Notes: generated by a model not told the origin, from the sequence alone. A DNA stretch of 64,000 nt from Pseudomonadota bacterium (GCA_018242005.1 JAFECU010000291.1:1-64000); one strand, 5' to 3'. Shown: positions 10,760 through 21,091, counted from the stretch's first letter. Translations and numbers: made by a program.

Positions 10760-12049
10760 TCAGCGCGGCGATTGTAGGCTGGCCGCCCAGTCGGCCAGGG
10801 TGGCCAGCGGGCGCTCGGTCTGCTCGCCGCTGTCGCGCAGCGGCTTGACGGTGACGGCGCCGCGCGCGAGTTCGTCGGCGCCAAAGATCAGGGCAAAGCG
10901 CGCGCCGCTGGCGTCCGCCTTCTTGAACTGCGACTTCATGCTGCCCATGCCCTCGCTCGACTGCGCCGGCGCGTGCATCTGCACCGCTACGCCCAGGCTG
11001 CGCAGCTGCTGCAGGGTCTGCATGACCTGGGGCAGCGCCGTTGCCTCGGGCACGATGGCGTAGGCATCGGCAGCAAGCCCCTGCGCCTGCGTCTCCTGCT
11101 CCTTGATGAGCTCCAGCACGCGCTCCACGCCCAGGGCCCAGCCCACGGCGGGGGCGCTCTTGCCGCCAATCTGCTCGATCAGGTAGTCGTAGCGGCCGCC
11201 GCCGCAGATCGTGCCCTGCGAGCCGAGCTGGTCGGTGATGAACTCGAACACCGTGAGGTTGTAGTAGTCCATGCCGCGCACCAGGCGCGGGTTCAGGCTC
11301 CAGGCCACGCCGTTGGCGTCCAGGATGGCCTTGACCGTGTCAAAGTGCCTGAGCGAGGCCTCGCCCAGGAAGTCGATGAGCCGCGGCGCGGCGTTCACCA
11401 TGTCCTGCATGGCGGGGTTCTTGGTGTCCAGCACGCGCAGCGGGTTGGTGTACATGCGGCGCCTGGCCTCTTCGTCCATCACGTCCTGGTGCTGCTCCAG
11501 GTAGGCGATCAGGGCGGCGCGGTGGGCGCGGCGCTCATCGGGCTGGCCCAGGCTGTTGAGCTCCAGGCGCACGTTTTTCAGGCCCAGCACAGCCCACAGC
11601 GCATGGGCCAGCAGGATGATCTCGGCATCGACCTCAGGCCCGCCAAAACCCAGGGCCTCGGCCCCGATCTGGTGGAACTGGCGGTAGCGCCCGCGCTGCG
11701 GCCGCTCGTGGCGGAACATGGGGCCCATGTAGTACAGGCGCTTGCCACCGTCGTAGAGCATGGTGTGCTCGACCACGGCGCGCACCACGCCGGCCGTGGC
11801 CTCGGGGCGCAGCGTGAGCTGCTCGCCGTTGAGCCGGTCCTCGAAGGAGTACATCTCCTTCTCGACGATGTCGGTCACCTCGCCCAGGCCGCGCACGAAC
11901 AGCGGCGTGGGTTCGACGATGGGGGTGCGGATGTTGCGGTAGGCGTAGCGCGCCATCAGCGAGCGCACCACGCCCTCCAGCCATTCCCAGCGCGCCGAGT
12001 CGGGCGGCAGGATGTCGTTCATGCCTTTGATGGCAAGCAGCTTCTGCAT
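10760..12049 (-). CDS. hisS: Histidine-tRNA ligase
   Basis: HisRS charges tRNA-His. The 429-residue class II synthetase shows motif 2 ([17 protein letters not shown]), the histidine-specific [15 protein letters not shown] segment and motif 3 around [12 protein letters not shown], then an anticodon-binding domain. Length is normal for the family. It begins a short operon hisS-yfgM-bamB-der. A palindromic repeat separates it from the ispG stop upstream. The window also encodes the HisS-derived regulator HisZ. Confidence 0.98.
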   Translation of the reverse strand: MQKLLAIKGMNDILPPDSARWEWLEGVVRSLMARYAYRNIRTPIVEPTPLFVRGLGEVTDIVEKEMYSFEDRLNGEQLTLRPEATAGVVRAVVEHTMLYDGGKRLYYMGPMFRHERPQRGRYRQFHQIGAEALGFGGPEVDAEIILLAHALWAVLGLKNVRLELNSLGQPDERRAHRAALIAYLEQHQDVMDEEARRRMYTNPLRVLDTKNPAMQDMVNAAPRLIDFLGEASLRHFDTVKAILDANGVAWSLNPRLVRGMDYYNLTVFEFITDQLGSQGTICGGGRYDYLIEQIGGKSAPAVGWALGVERVLELIKEQETQAQGLAADAYAIVPEATALPQVMQTLQQLRSLGVAVQMHAPAQSSEGMGSMKSQFKKADASGARFALIFGADELARGAVTVKPLRDSGEQTERPLATLADWAASLQSPR

Positions 12050-12065
12050 CTTGTGTGAGTCTTTT

Positions 12066-12125
12066 ATTTGAATGAATTTGGCCTGCAGCGCTTATCCATC
12101 AAGCGTTGACAGCTACTTTTTTCAT
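12066..12125 (-). repeat. Dispersed palindromic repeat, copy B (ispG-hisS gap)
   Basis: Read on the minus strand the copy starts at the ispG stop codon: AAAAAGTAGCTGTC, AACGCTTGATGGATAAGCGC (dyad centre), TGCAGGCCAAATTC. It is one of the best matches to the family pattern TAGCTG...CGCTT-N(6-8)-AAGCG...AGGCC. A hairpin in the transcript downstream of ispG is plausible. Confidence 0.75.
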
Positions 12126-13402
12126 AGAACCACTTCGCGCGCATCGCCGAAGCGCCGGGCGATGTAGTTCTCGACGATGGTCTGGAATTCCTGCGCAATG
12201 TGCTCACCGCGCAGCGTCATGGCCTTCTCCCCGTCGATGAACACGGGCGCCGCGGGTGCCTCGCCGGTGCCGGGCAGGCTGATGCCGATGTCGGCGTGCT
12301 TGCTCTCGCCCGGGCCGTTGACGATGCACCCCATAACGGCCACCTTGAGCCTTTCCACGCCCGGGTATTGCTTGCGCCACACGGGCATCTGCGCGCGCAG
12401 GTAGTCGTCGATCTGCTTGGCCAGCTCCTGGAAGGTGGTGCTCGTGGTGCGCCCGCAGCCGGGGCAGGCCGTCACGCTGGGCACGAAGGCGCGCATGCCC
12501 AGCGACTGCAATATCTCGGAGGCCACGACGACCTCTTGCGTGCGCGCCTCGCCGGGCTGGGGCGTGAGCGACACGCGGATGGTGTCGCCAATGCCCTCCT
12601 GCAGCAGGATGGACAGCGCCGTGGTCGAGGCCACGATGCCCTTGGTGCCCATGCCGGCCTCGGTCAGGCCCAGGTGCAGCGCGTAGTCGCAGCGCCGGGC
12701 GAGTTCTCGGTAGACCGCGATCAGGTCCTGCACGCCGCTGACCTTGCACGACAGAATGATCTGGTCACCGCTCAACCCCATGGCCTCGGCGCGGCGCGCC
12801 GATTCGATGGCCGACGTGATCAGCGCCTCGTACATAACCTGGCGCGCGTCCCAGGGCGCACTGCGCCGGCCATTGGCGTCCATCAACTGGGCCAGCAGCT
12901 CCTGGTCCAGGCTGCCCCAGTTGACGCCGATGCGCACGGCCTTGTCCCAGCGCATGGCCGCCTCGATCATCTGGCCGAACTGCCTGTCGCGCTTGTCGCC
13001 CTTGCCGACGTTGCCAGGGTTGATGCGGTACTTGGACAGCGCCTGGGCGCAGTCCGGAAATTCGGTCAGCAGGCGGTGGCCGTTGTAGTGGAAGTCGCCC
13101 ACCAGGGGCACATCCTGCCCCATGCGGTCGAGCTGCTCGCGGATGTAGGGCACGGCGGCGGCCGCCTCGGGCGTGTTCACCGTGATGCGCACGAACTCCG
13201 AGCCCGCCTGGGCCAGCTCCTTGACCTGGATGGCGGTGCCAATCGCATCCACCGTATCGGTATTGGTCATGGACTGCACGCGCACCGGCGCGTCGCCCCC
13301 CACCGTGACCACGCGGCTGCCCCAGACGATGCGCGCCTGGCGCGAGCGGCGCGCCTGGGGCGCGGCCATGGCAATGGGGGCCGCTGTGTCAGACATGTTC
13401 AT
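12122..13402 (-). CDS. ispG: 4-hydroxy-3-methylbut-2-enyl-diphosphate synthase IspG
   Basis: IspG (GcpE) is the iron-sulfur enzyme converting MEcPP to HMBPP in the non-mevalonate isoprenoid pathway. The 426-residue product has the N-terminal TIM-barrel ([20 protein letters not shown]) and the cluster cysteines in [10 protein letters not shown] and [11 protein letters not shown]. The start ATG directly follows the TGA of rodZ, with GAGGTGAAG just before it; a second ATG six bases later is also possible. The long helical insertion found in plant and chlamydial enzymes is absent. Confidence 0.97.
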   Translation of the reverse strand: MNMSDTAAPIAMAAPQARRSRQARIVWGSRVVTVGGDAPVRVQSMTNTDTVDAIGTAIQVKELAQAGSEFVRITVNTPEAAAAVPYIREQLDRMGQDVPLVGDFHYNGHRLLTEFPDCAQALSKYRINPGNVGKGDKRDRQFGQMIEAAMRWDKAVRIGVNWGSLDQELLAQLMDANGRRSAPWDARQVMYEALITSAIESARRAEAMGLSGDQIILSCKVSGVQDLIAVYRELARRCDYALHLGLTEAGMGTKGIVASTTALSILLQEGIGDTIRVSLTPQPGEARTQEVVVASEILQSLGMRAFVPSVTACPGCGRTTSTTFQELAKQIDDYLRAQMPVWRKQYPGVERLKVAVMGCIVNGPGESKHADIGISLPGTGEAPAAPVFIDGEKAMTLRGEHIAQEFQTIVENYIARRFGDAREVVL

Positions 13403-14305
13403 TCACTTCACCTCGAAACGCGCGACGTTGTTGCGCGCAATGGCCTTCATGTCCATGGGCTGGCCGCGCACCACGACCTCGGTCGCGTCGGCCCTGCCTA
13501 TCACCACATGCCATGGCGGCGAGCCCTCGGCAGAATAGCTCTCGCCGGCATCCAGCGCCTTCTGCAGCACCACGCGGCCGGCGCCGTCGCGCACCTGCAC
13601 CCAGGACTGCGCCCTTGCGCGAATGACGAGCGGGCCCTCGGCCGCGGGCGCCTGGGACTGAGCGGACTCGGTCTGCGCAGACTCGGCCTGCGCGGGTGCG
13701 GCTGCTGCCGGCTCCGGCAGCTCCTGCGCCATGGCCAGGCTGTGCTGCGCGCCTGCGGCATTGCCTGGCTCCTGTGCCTCATGCGGTGGCGCCACCGGCC
13801 TGGGCTGCTCCACAGCCGGTGCGGCTTCCTCGTGTTTTTCGTCCGCGCCAAAGGGCAGGAATGCCATGGCCAGCGCGGCCGCCAGCAAGGCCACCACGGC
13901 AACGCCTATCAGGCGCGAGCGGGGCTGCTCCAGCGAGCCCCCCTTGCCTCCGCGGCGCACCGGGTCCTTGAACGAGGCATTGATGCTCTTGTCCGGCGGC
14001 AGATGGGCCGGTGCGCCCTGAGGCAGCAGCGCCAGCACGGGAGCGGCATCGGCCTTCAACGCCCGGCACACGCTCGACGCCAGGGCCCGCATGAACACGG
14101 CATCGGGAAAGGCATCGGGCTGATTCGCCTCCAGTGCCTGCAGCTTGGCCACAGGCACCTTGAGGGCGCCGGCCAGGGCGTCGATGTGCACGCCAGCCGA
14201 TTCACGCAATTGCCTGAGCAGCGAACCTGCCGTCACGCCGCTTGCCGGCGCCGCACCGTCCTGTGCCAAATCGTCGTCGCCCTCTGTCGCCATCGACTCA
14301 CTCAT
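13403..14305 (-). CDS. rodZ: RodZ-like helix-turn-helix cytoskeletal protein
   Basis: I place the start at 14305 (protein MSESMATEGD, 300 residues) because a G-rich ribosome site precedes it and the ATG overlaps the pilW stop in ATGAGTGA; the longer upstream frame reads through pilW. An HTH_25 domain covers about residues 24-85 (GSLLRQLRESAGV), a membrane helix about 132-151, a Pro/Ala/Gln-rich linker, and a C-terminal DUF4115 domain (SWVQVRDGAGRVVLQK). RodZ links MreB to the envelope. The pilW-rodZ-ispG-hisS order matches other proteobacteria. Confidence 0.88.
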   Translation of the reverse strand: MSESMATEGDDDLAQDGAAPASGVTAGSLLRQLRESAGVHIDALAGALKVPVAKLQALEANQPDAFPDAVFMRALASSVCRALKADAAPVLALLPQGAPAHLPPDKSINASFKDPVRRGGKGGSLEQPRSRLIGVAVVALLAAALAMAFLPFGADEKHEEAAPAVEQPRPVAPPHEAQEPGNAAGAQHSLAMAQELPEPAAAAPAQAESAQTESAQSQAPAAEGPLVIRARAQSWVQVRDGAGRVVLQKALDAGESYSAEGSPPWHVVIGRADATEVVVRGQPMDMKAIARNNVARFEVK

Positions 14306-15125
14306 TGAATGCCCCCCTGTCGAATGCCGATGTTTCCTTGGCGTCGGGGAAGCGCTTGTGCAGCTGCTCGCCCAACTGACGCACGGCGACCGTGTCGCCC
14401 AGTGCACGCTCCACCTTGATGCCCAGCCACAGCGACTGCGCATTGGCGAAGTCGCCATTGTTGACGCGGCGAATGTAGAACTGCGCCCGCTTGTCCTCGC
14501 CCCGCGACAACATGACAGAAGCCAGCTGGTAGCCGACCACCGGATTTCCGGGATCGAGCTCATAGGCACGCAGCAGGGTCAGCTCGGCCTCGGCCGAGCG
14601 GCCGGCGCGCTGATAGCAAAGGCCCTGCGACATCAGCGTCTTGCCGCGCGCGGCATAGCCGGGCGTGGCCAGGGCGCGCTCGAACAGCTGGTTGGCCTGC
14701 TCGTATTGCTGGCGCTGGCACAGCAGCCAGCCATAGTTGTGCATGATGTCCGGATCGGCGGGCTTCATGGACTGGGCGCGCTTGAAGCTATCTTCGGCCA
14801 GGGCCAGGTCGCCCATGCCCATGTACACCAGGCCACGCAGGTGATAGGCATCGGCGTAGCTGGGGTCGGTGGCCAGGGCCTGGCGCACCTCTTCGAGTGC
14901 CACCGTGGACTGGCCCATCTGCATGTAGTTGGCGGCCAGCTCCAGGCGGATGCGTGCGCGCCGGCGCACATCGGTCTCGCCGACGCCGGCCGTGGGCTCG
15001 GTCGCCCCTGGGTCGGCCGCAGCCTGATGGGCACAGCCGGCCACACCGGCCAACACCCCCACCACCACACCGGCGGCCGCCAGCCAACGCCCCGCCCAAC
15101 CAAGATCCGAACGCCACTCCGTCAT
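14298..15125 (-). CDS. pilW: Type IV pilus biogenesis lipoprotein PilW/PilF
   Basis: PilW (PilF) is an outer-membrane TPR lipoprotein that helps the PilQ secretin assemble. The 275-residue form starting MTEWRSDLGW is preferred because GAGAGG lies 6 bases before this ATG; an ATG at 15152 would add nine residues but has no site. The signal peptide ends LAGVAGC (C31), followed by six TPR units (for example YADAYHLRGLVYMGMGDLALAEDSFKRA-type helices). No other pilus gene is in the window. It is coupled to rlmN upstream and rodZ downstream. Confidence 0.9.
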   Translation of the reverse strand: MTEWRSDLGWAGRWLAAAGVVVGVLAGVAGCAHQAAADPGATEPTAGVGETDVRRRARIRLELAANYMQMGQSTVALEEVRQALATDPSYADAYHLRGLVYMGMGDLALAEDSFKRAQSMKPADPDIMHNYGWLLCQRQQYEQANQLFERALATPGYAARGKTLMSQGLCYQRAGRSAEAELTLLRAYELDPGNPVVGYQLASVMLSRGEDKRAQFYIRRVNNGDFANAQSLWLGIKVERALGDTVAVRQLGEQLHKRFPDAKETSAFDRGAFNE

Positions 15126-15151
15126 GTATTGCCTCTCTTCGCCGTGAGCCA

Positions 15152-16276
15152 TCAGACGATGGGTTTGATCGAAATGGTGCGCAGCCTGGCCATGCGTTCA
15201 CCGACCCGAGTGCGGTCCTTGACATCGCCGGCCAGCTGGCCGCAGGCCGCGTCGATGTCGTCGCCGCGCGTCTTGCGCACCGTGGTGACGATGCCGGCGT
15301 CCGACAGCAGCTGCGCAAAGGCCGTTACCGCGGCCGCAGGCGAGCGGCGCAGGCCTGAGGCGGGAAACGGGTTGAACGGAATCAGGTTGAACTTGCAGGA
15401 CACGCCGCCGTCCGCCGCCTTGCGGTGCACCAGCGCTATCAACTCGCGCGCATGCTCGGGCTGGTCGTTCACGCCGTCGAGCATGCAGTATTCAAAGGTG
15501 ATGAAGTCGCGCGGCGCATGTTCCAGGTAGCGCCGGCAGGCCGCCAGCAGTTCCTGCAAGGGATATTTGCGGTTGAGCGGCACCAGGTTGTCACGCAGGG
15601 CGTCATTGGGCGCGTGCAGGGACACGGCCAGCGCCACAGGGCAGTCCTGGCCCAGCCGGTCCATCATGGGCACCACCCCAGAGGTGGACACCGTGACGCG
15701 GCGGCGCGACAGGCCATAGCCATGGTCGTCGAGCATGATGCGAAGCGCCGGCACCAGGGCAGAATAGTTCTGCAGCGGCTCACCCATGCCCATCATCACG
15801 ACGTTGGAGATCACGCGCTCGCCATCGCCGCGACGCTGGCGCAGCACATGCTCGGCATGCCAGAGCTGGGCGATGATCTCGCCCGCGGTCAGGTTGCGGC
15901 TGAAACCCTGGTGCCCCGTGGAGCAGAATCGGCAGCCCACGGCGCAGCCTGCCTGCGAAGAGATGCACAACGTGCCTCGGTCGTCCTCTGGGATGAAGAC
16001 GGTCTCGACCGCATTTCCGCCGCCCACGTCGAACAGCCACTTCACCGTGCCGTCCGCCGAGACATGCTCGCTGATGGCTGAAAGGCCCGTCACCTGGGCG
16101 CAGCCCTTGAGCTTTTCGCGCAGCGACTTCGCCAGATCGCTCATCTGGTCGAAGTCGCTCGCACCCCGCTGGTGTATCCAGCGGAATAGTTGCGTGGCCC
16201 GGAAACGCTTTTCCCCCAGCCGCTCGCAAAAGGCGGCCAAGGCATCGAGGTCCAGGTCCAGAAGGTTCGTGGTCAT
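15152..16276 (-). CDS. rlmN: Dual-specificity RNA methyltransferase RlmN
   Basis: RlmN is a radical-SAM enzyme that methylates C2 of A2503 in 23S rRNA and A37 of some tRNAs. The start at 16276 gives 374 residues ([10 protein letters not shown]); the longer frame reads into untranslated sequence. The CX3CX2C cluster is C111, C115, C118 ([16 protein letters not shown]), and a C-terminal cysteine in [12 protein letters not shown] fits the methyl-carrying residue. Its TGA shares a base with an upstream ATG of the pilW frame. Confidence 0.97.
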   Translation of the reverse strand: MTTNLLDLDLDALAAFCERLGEKRFRATQLFRWIHQRGASDFDQMSDLAKSLREKLKGCAQVTGLSAISEHVSADGTVKWLFDVGGGNAVETVFIPEDDRGTLCISSQAGCAVGCRFCSTGHQGFSRNLTAGEIIAQLWHAEHVLRQRRGDGERVISNVVMMGMGEPLQNYSALVPALRIMLDDHGYGLSRRRVTVSTSGVVPMMDRLGQDCPVALAVSLHAPNDALRDNLVPLNRKYPLQELLAACRRYLEHAPRDFITFEYCMLDGVNDQPEHARELIALVHRKAADGGVSCKFNLIPFNPFPASGLRRSPAAAVTAFAQLLSDAGIVTTVRKTRGDDIDAACGQLAGDVKDRTRVGERMARLRTISIKPIV

Positions 16277-16322
16277 AACGTTAACGCCTGTCCACGCCCA
16301 CGCGATGCACCCCGCGCGCGCC

Positions 16323-16340
16323 GGGGCCGGTCTCGGCCCC
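16323..16340 (-). terminator. GC hairpin after ndk (possible terminator or processing site)
   Basis: A 7-base-pair perfect hairpin (GGGGCCG / CGGCCCC, 4-base loop) lies 24 bases past the ndk stop and before rlmN. No U-run follows, so it may only pause transcription or protect the ndk 3' end. Confidence 0.35.
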
Positions 16341-16363
16341 GCCCTGCGCACGGAGCCACTGCA

Positions 16364-16789
16364 TCAGCGCGCGTAGACGTTCAGGCCGGGGAAGAAGAAA
16401 GCGACTTCGACCTGGGCGGTCTCGGCGGCGTCGGAGCCGTGCACGGCGTTGGCGTCAATGCTGTCGGCGAAGTCGGCGCGGATGGTGCCAGCGTCGGCCT
16501 TCTTGGGGTCGGTTGCACCCATCAGTTCACGGTTCTTCAGGACGGCGTTCTCGCCCTCCAGCACCTGCACCATGACCGGACCGGAGATCATGAAGTCCAC
16601 CAGGTCCTTGAAGAAGGGGCGCTCCTTGTGCACGCCGTAGAACTGCTCGGCCTCGGCGCGCGACAGGTGGATCATGCGGGCGGCGGCGATCTTCAGGCCG
16701 GCAGCCTCGAAGCGGGCGTAGATCTGGCCGATCACGTTCTTGGCGACGGCGTCGGGTTTGATGATGGAGAGGGTACGTTCGATAGCCAT
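16364..16789 (-). CDS. ndk: Nucleoside diphosphate kinase
   Basis: Ndk equilibrates nucleoside di- and triphosphates through a phospho-histidine. Starting at 16789 gives 141 residues ([15 protein letters not shown]), the standard length; the upstream extension of the frame is unlike the family. The active-site segment NAVHGSD carries the catalytic His (H117). Neighbours rlmN and pilW follow in the same direction, a conserved betaproteobacterial order. Confidence 0.98.
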   Translation of the reverse strand: MAIERTLSIIKPDAVAKNVIGQIYARFEAAGLKIAAARMIHLSRAEAEQFYGVHKERPFFKDLVDFMISGPVMVQVLEGENAVLKNRELMGATDPKKADAGTIRADFADSIDANAVHGSDAAETAQVEVAFFFPGLNVYAR

Positions 16790-16919
16790 GTCGGTTTTCC
16801 TAGAGAGTAGGTGTTGAAAGCGAGTGTCGCGGCAATTTTTTTGCCTCTCGGGCAAAACCGTGCATTCTAACTTTTCACCAATCCCCTGGGTGCGTGGCCG
16901 GCAGAAGGCGCCCACACTC

Positions 16920-18254
16920 CTAGCGGCCGCCGCCTCCTCGGCGCGAACCGCCGCCACGCTGCTGCTGCTGGCGGTGGCGCGAAAAGCTGTCGGCGCCGAT
17001 GTAGCCCAGAGAGGTCTTCATGGGGTCGGGCTGAGAGCTGCCCGACGAACGTCCTGAGCTCCCCGCGCCCTTGTTCCGGCCGTTGCTGCCCTGCATCTTC
17101 GAGCCCATGGGCTTGCGCTCGCCACGGCGGCCATTGCCTCCCCGGCCTCCGGCACGTGGGGCAGCCTCCGCATCAGCCGGGACGCCTGCCGCCTGCATCA
17201 GGGCGCGGATGTCATGCTCGTCGAGCTCCAGCCAGGCGCCTCGCTTGAGGCCGCGCGGCAGCATCATGGCACCGTAGCGGATGCGGATCAGCCGGCTCAC
17301 GGCATGGCCCACGGCCTCGAACATGCGCCGCACCTCGCGATTGCGCCCTTCGGAGATCGTGACACGGTACCAGCAATTGGCGCCCTCCCCGCCGCCATCC
17401 TCGATGGAACCGAAGGCGGCCATGCCGTCGTCGAGCGACACGCCTTCGAGCAGGCGCTGGCGCTCCTCGGCGCTCAGGGCGCCCAGCACGCGCACCGCGT
17501 ACTCGCGCTCCAGGCCGAAGCGCGGATGCATGAGCTTGTTGGCCAGCTCCCCGGAGCTGGTGAACAGCAGCAGGCCCTCGGTATTCAGATCCAGGCGCCC
17601 CACCGACTGCCATTTGCCTTGTTGCAGGCGCGGCAGTTTGCGAAACACTGTGGGGCGGTTCTGCGGGTCGTCATGCGTGACGACCTCGCCGACCGGCTTA
17701 TGGTAGGCGATCACGCGCGCCGGTGGCGGCGCGATGCGAAAGCGAATCGGCTTGCCATTGACCTTGATCTGGTCGCCAAACTGTACGCGCTGGCCGATAT
17801 GGGCGGGTTCGTTGTTGACGGAGATGCGCCCTTCGAGAATCAGTTGCTCCATCTCCAGCCGCGACCCCATGCCCGCCTGGGCCAGCACCTTGTGCAGCTT
17901 GGGACTTTCGGGCTGGGGCAGCAGCACCCGCTTGGGCAACACCACGGCGGCGTCGCCCTCATCCTGGTCGAGCTGGCCCGACACCACGTCGGCAAAGCGG
18001 TAGCCTTCAGCGCGGCGGCCCTGCTGGCGCGCGCCATCGCGTCGCTCGGGGCGCTGCGGCGGCTGCGCCGCCTCGGCGGGCGGCGGCGCGGACACATCGG
18101 CCGGCTCCAGGAGTTCCTGGGGCGGCGCCATGGCCTCAGGCTGCTCGGCCACCACCTTCCCGGCGGGCTTGCGCGTGCGCGGCCGGTGCGTCTTGGGCGA
18201 CTGGGCGACGGTCTGCGCCTCGTCGGGCGCGAGATCCTTGTTTGAATCGTTCAT
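16920..18254 (-). CDS. rluB: 23S rRNA pseudouridine synthase RluB family
   Basis: RluB makes pseudouridine 2605 in 23S rRNA. The 444-residue protein has a long disordered Pro/Ala/Arg-rich N-terminus (to about 105), an S4 RNA-binding domain ([14 protein letters not shown] onward) and the RsuA-type catalytic core with [14 protein letters not shown] carrying the catalytic Asp. The C-terminus is Gly/Arg/Gln-rich, as in RNA-binding tails. The start lies two bases past the scpB stop (TGACATG). The charged extensions make it much longer than E. coli RluB (291 residues). Confidence 0.93.
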   Translation of the reverse strand: MNDSNKDLAPDEAQTVAQSPKTHRPRTRKPAGKVVAEQPEAMAPPQELLEPADVSAPPPAEAAQPPQRPERRDGARQQGRRAEGYRFADVVSGQLDQDEGDAAVVLPKRVLLPQPESPKLHKVLAQAGMGSRLEMEQLILEGRISVNNEPAHIGQRVQFGDQIKVNGKPIRFRIAPPPARVIAYHKPVGEVVTHDDPQNRPTVFRKLPRLQQGKWQSVGRLDLNTEGLLLFTSSGELANKLMHPRFGLEREYAVRVLGALSAEERQRLLEGVSLDDGMAAFGSIEDGGGEGANCWYRVTISEGRNREVRRMFEAVGHAVSRLIRIRYGAMMLPRGLKRGAWLELDEHDIRALMQAAGVPADAEAAPRAGGRGGNGRRGERKPMGSKMQGSNGRNKGAGSSGRSSGSSQPDPMKTSLGYIGADSFSRHRQQQQRGGGSRRGGGGR

Positions 18255-18255
18255 G

Positions 18256-18933
18256 TCAACTTCCTGCGACGCCGTCGTCGCCGTCTTCTTGGGTCGCAGC
18301 CGCCGCCAGGGCAGATGCGTCTGTCATTTCCTGCACAGCGGCTACGCCGTCCTCACCTGCCTCGTCCGCTTGCGGCATGTCTGCCGCGCCAGCGAGCGCC
18401 TCCAGCATATGGGTCTGCACGCCGGGCTCCTCCAGCATGGGCAGCTGGTTCAGCGCCTGCAGCCCCAGGTCATCCAGGAACTGCCGCGTGGTGGCCAGCA
18501 AGGCCGGGCGCCCCACCGTTTCACGGTAGCCAATCACCTCGACCCAGCCACGTTCCTCCAGCTGCTTGATGATCAGGCTGTTGACCGTGACACCGCGAAT
18601 CTCCTCGATGTCGCCGCGCGTCACCGGCTGGCGGTAGGCAATGATGGCCAGAGTCTCCAGGGTGGCGCGCGTGTAACGCGGCGGTTTCTCCGGGTGCAGG
18701 CGATCGAGGTATTCGCGCATCTCGGGACGACTTTGAAAGCGCCAGCCCGTCGCCACCTGCACCAGCTCGACGCCGCGCAGCGCCCAGTCCTGCTGCAACT
18801 CCAGGAGCAGCTCCTTGACCGTATCGGCGCCCAGCGCATCGTCGAACAAGGTACGCAGCTCGCGCACCGTCACTGGCTGGAGGGCGCAGATCAGTGCGGT
18901 TTCGAGAACCCGTTTGGCTTCCACCGAATTCAT
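18256..18933 (-). CDS. scpB: Segregation and condensation protein ScpB
   Basis: ScpB is the winged-helix kleisin partner of the SMC-ScpA condensin. I start at 18933 (MNSVEAKRVLETALICA, 225 residues); 12 further residues of open frame upstream do not look like family sequence. The core ETLAIIAYRQPVTRGDIEEIRGV is diagnostic, followed by an acidic Ala-rich tail. scpA is not adjacent here. Co-location with an RsuA-family synthase is common across bacteria. Confidence 0.95.
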   Translation of the reverse strand: MNSVEAKRVLETALICALQPVTVRELRTLFDDALGADTVKELLLELQQDWALRGVELVQVATGWRFQSRPEMREYLDRLHPEKPPRYTRATLETLAIIAYRQPVTRGDIEEIRGVTVNSLIIKQLEERGWVEVIGYRETVGRPALLATTRQFLDDLGLQALNQLPMLEEPGVQTHMLEALAGAADMPQADEAGEDGVAAVQEMTDASALAAAATQEDGDDGVAGS

Positions 18934-19108
18934 GGTCCAACAGTTCCAATAAGGGTGGCCTCGCACCATCGCGGGGCATATACCTGGGGTTGGAGAATGT
19001 TCTTATCTGCGCCGCGAAGATGGCGGCGCCTGGCACCGCAGCCCTCCCGGGCCGGCATGGCACCCACCGCATGAAGCCCGAATGCCTACGGCAGAGCAGC
19101 CGTTCGCG

Positions 19109-20137
19109 TTAATTGTAGCGCAAGCCCCAGAAATCAAGGGCCTGGAGCAGGTCCTCAGGCGGCTGGGCATGGAATTCCATGGCCTCGCCGGTCACAGGGT
19201 GGGTAAAAGCCAGGCGGAAGGCGTGCAGCGCCTGGCGCTGCATGGGGCCGGCGGCGGCGCCGCCATACAGGGCGTCGGCCACCAGGGGGTGACGCATGGA
19301 CGCCATGTGCACGCGAATCTGGTGCGTGCGGCCCGTGTGCAGCGTGCAGCGCACCAGGCACACCTCGTCGCAACCCGCCAGCAGCTCGAAATCGGTGCGC
19401 GCCTCCTTGCCCGCATGCCGGGCAAGGTCCACCACCGCCATGCGCAAACGGTTGCGCGGGTCGCGTCCTATGGGCGCCTGCACGCTGCGCCGCGCCGGGC
19501 CAACCCACGCACCCCAGGCCAGGGCCAGATACTGGCGGCTGACCTCGCGCGCCGCAATCATGCGCACGAGCGCGTCCATGGCCGTGCGGCTGCGCGCCAC
19601 CACCATGAGGCCGCTCGTGTCCTTATCCAGCCGGTGCACGATGCCGGCGCGGGGCACCTGCAGGGCCTGAGCATCACGTCCGAGCAGGGCATTGAGCAGT
19701 GTGCCGCTCCAGTTGCCCGGCGCCGGATGCACCACCAGGCCCGCGGGCTTGTTGACGACGAGCAGATACTCATCCTCATGGACCACGTCGAGTGGCATTT
19801 GTTCGGGCTTGAAGGCCTGGCTTTGCTGCGTGGGGTGCATCTGCACCACCACCTGGTCGCCGGCTCGAACCTTCTGCGCCGGCTTGAGCGCGCTTTGGCC
19901 GTTCAGAAGCACGTCGCCCTGCGCCAGCAGCTGCTGCAGGTAGCTGCGCGAAAACTCCGGCACCAGCTCGGCCAGGGCCTTGTCCAGGCGCACCTGGTGC
20001 AGCGCGGCGGACACCGTCACCGCACGCGACTCGCATTCCGAGGCCCCCGGTTCGCTGGCGAGGGACTCGCCCAGGGCTTGCGCGTCGGCGTCCTCGTCGG
20101 GCCACGGCAGCCCATCGCCGACCACTCGCGTGCTCAA
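19109..20137 (-). CDS. rluD: 23S rRNA pseudouridine synthase RluD family
   Basis: RluD modifies U1911, U1915 and U1917 in helix 69 of 23S rRNA. The product (342 residues from the TTG) has an S4 domain (VRLDKALAELVPEFSRSYLQQLL) and the RluA catalytic core HRLDKDTSGLMVVARS with the catalytic Asp. The start is uncertain: the frame opens with TTG overlapping the nlpD stop (TTGA), with no good ribosome site; a GTG four codons later is an alternative, and no ATG is suitably placed. In E. coli the gene after nlpD is rpoS, not rluD. Confidence 0.93.
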   Translation of the reverse strand: MSTRVVGDGLPWPDEDADAQALGESLASEPGASECESRAVTVSAALHQVRLDKALAELVPEFSRSYLQQLLAQGDVLLNGQSALKPAQKVRAGDQVVVQMHPTQQSQAFKPEQMPLDVVHEDEYLLVVNKPAGLVVHPAPGNWSGTLLNALLGRDAQALQVPRAGIVHRLDKDTSGLMVVARSRTAMDALVRMIAAREVSRQYLALAWGAWVGPARRSVQAPIGRDPRNRLRMAVVDLARHAGKEARTDFELLAGCDEVCLVRCTLHTGRTHQIRVHMASMRHPLVADALYGGAAAGPMQRQALHAFRLAFTHPVTGEAMEFHAQPPEDLLQALDFWGLRYN

Positions 20138-21078
20138 CGTGCAGGCAGGTAGCGCGCGGGATCGACCGGCTTGCCCTGGCGGCGGATTTCAAAATGCAGC
20201 TTCACGCGGTCGGCATCGGTGCTGCCCATTTCCGCAATCTTCTGGCCGCGGCGCACGTTCTGGTCCTCCTTCACGAGCAGCGTCTGGTTGTGCGCATAGG
20301 CCGTGAGGAAGGTGTTGTTGTGCTTGAGGATCACCAGGTTGCCATAGCCGCGCAGGCCCGCGCCGGCATACACCACGCGGCCATCGGCGGCGGCCAGCAC
20401 CGGGTCGCCGGCCTTGCCCGCGATGTCGTAGCCCTTGTTGCGCGCTTCGTCGAAGCCGGCCAGCAAGGCCCCCGACGACGGCCAGATGAAGTGCATGTCG
20501 TCGGGGCCCGCGGCGGCGACCGGAACGGGTGCCGGCGCAGGCGCGGCCGCCGATGCCACCACGGCCGGCGATGAGGCGGCCGGCGCCGCCGCAGCAGCCG
20601 CCGATGCGCTGGAGGATGCTGCGGTGGCGGGAGCGGACGCCGTGCCCACCTTGGGCGCGCTAGCCGCCGACGAAGACGCCAGCGGCGACGAGGTGACCGG
20701 GCGCGTCACCACACCCGTGTCGGCTGCCACCGCCACCGCGCCGGGCGGAGCCACACGCAGGACCTGGCCCACCTCGATGAGGTTGGCGTTTTCCAGATTA
20801 TTCCAGCGCGCAATATCCTTCCAGCTCTGCCCGTTTTCCAGGCCGATGCGAATCAGGGTGTCCCCGGGCTTGACGGTGTAGTAACCCGGCTTGCCTGCAT
20901 TTTCGGCACCCGGCAGGGGCTTGACCTCAGGGGCTGCCGTCGCCGCAGCCGCACCGCCATTGGCAAACGTGCCGCGATCGACCACTGGCGCCCTGTTCAC
21001 AGGGGCGTTGCAGCCGGCCAGCAATCCGCCCGCCAGCACGACAACCCCCAAAGCCACAAGACCACGCGATACCAACAT
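20134..21078 (-). CDS. nlpD: Murein hydrolase activator NlpD (LysM + degenerate M23)
   Basis: NlpD is an outer-membrane lipoprotein that activates the amidase AmiC at division. Starting at the ATG at 21078 gives 314 residues; the signal peptide ends LLAGC (C23), a LysM domain follows (YYTVKPGDTLIRIG), then an Ala/Ser-rich linker and a C-terminal LytM/M23 domain. The first metal ligand site reads NKGYDIAG, with Asn where active enzymes have His, as in E. coli NlpD, so it is expected to be a non-catalytic activator. It follows pcm by 13 bases. Confidence 0.95.
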   Translation of the reverse strand: MLVSRGLVALGVVVLAGGLLAGCNAPVNRAPVVDRGTFANGGAAAATAAPEVKPLPGAENAGKPGYYTVKPGDTLIRIGLENGQSWKDIARWNNLENANLIEVGQVLRVAPPGAVAVAADTGVVTRPVTSSPLASSSAASAPKVGTASAPATAASSSASAAAAAAPAASSPAVVASAAAPAPAPVPVAAAGPDDMHFIWPSSGALLAGFDEARNKGYDIAGKAGDPVLAAADGRVVYAGAGLRGYGNLVILKHNNTFLTAYAHNQTLLVKEDQNVRRGQKIAEMGSTDADRVKLHFEIRRQGKPVDPARYLPAR

Positions 21079-21091
21079 AAGCAATATTCCT

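Noticed and set aside
12200-14308. 702-residue plus-strand open frame across ispG and rodZ
   Set aside because: Antisense to two well-supported genes; no domain.
20134-20600. NlpD as an active M23 endopeptidase
   Set aside because: The first metal-ligand position is Asn (NKGYDIAG), as in the non-catalytic E. coli NlpD.
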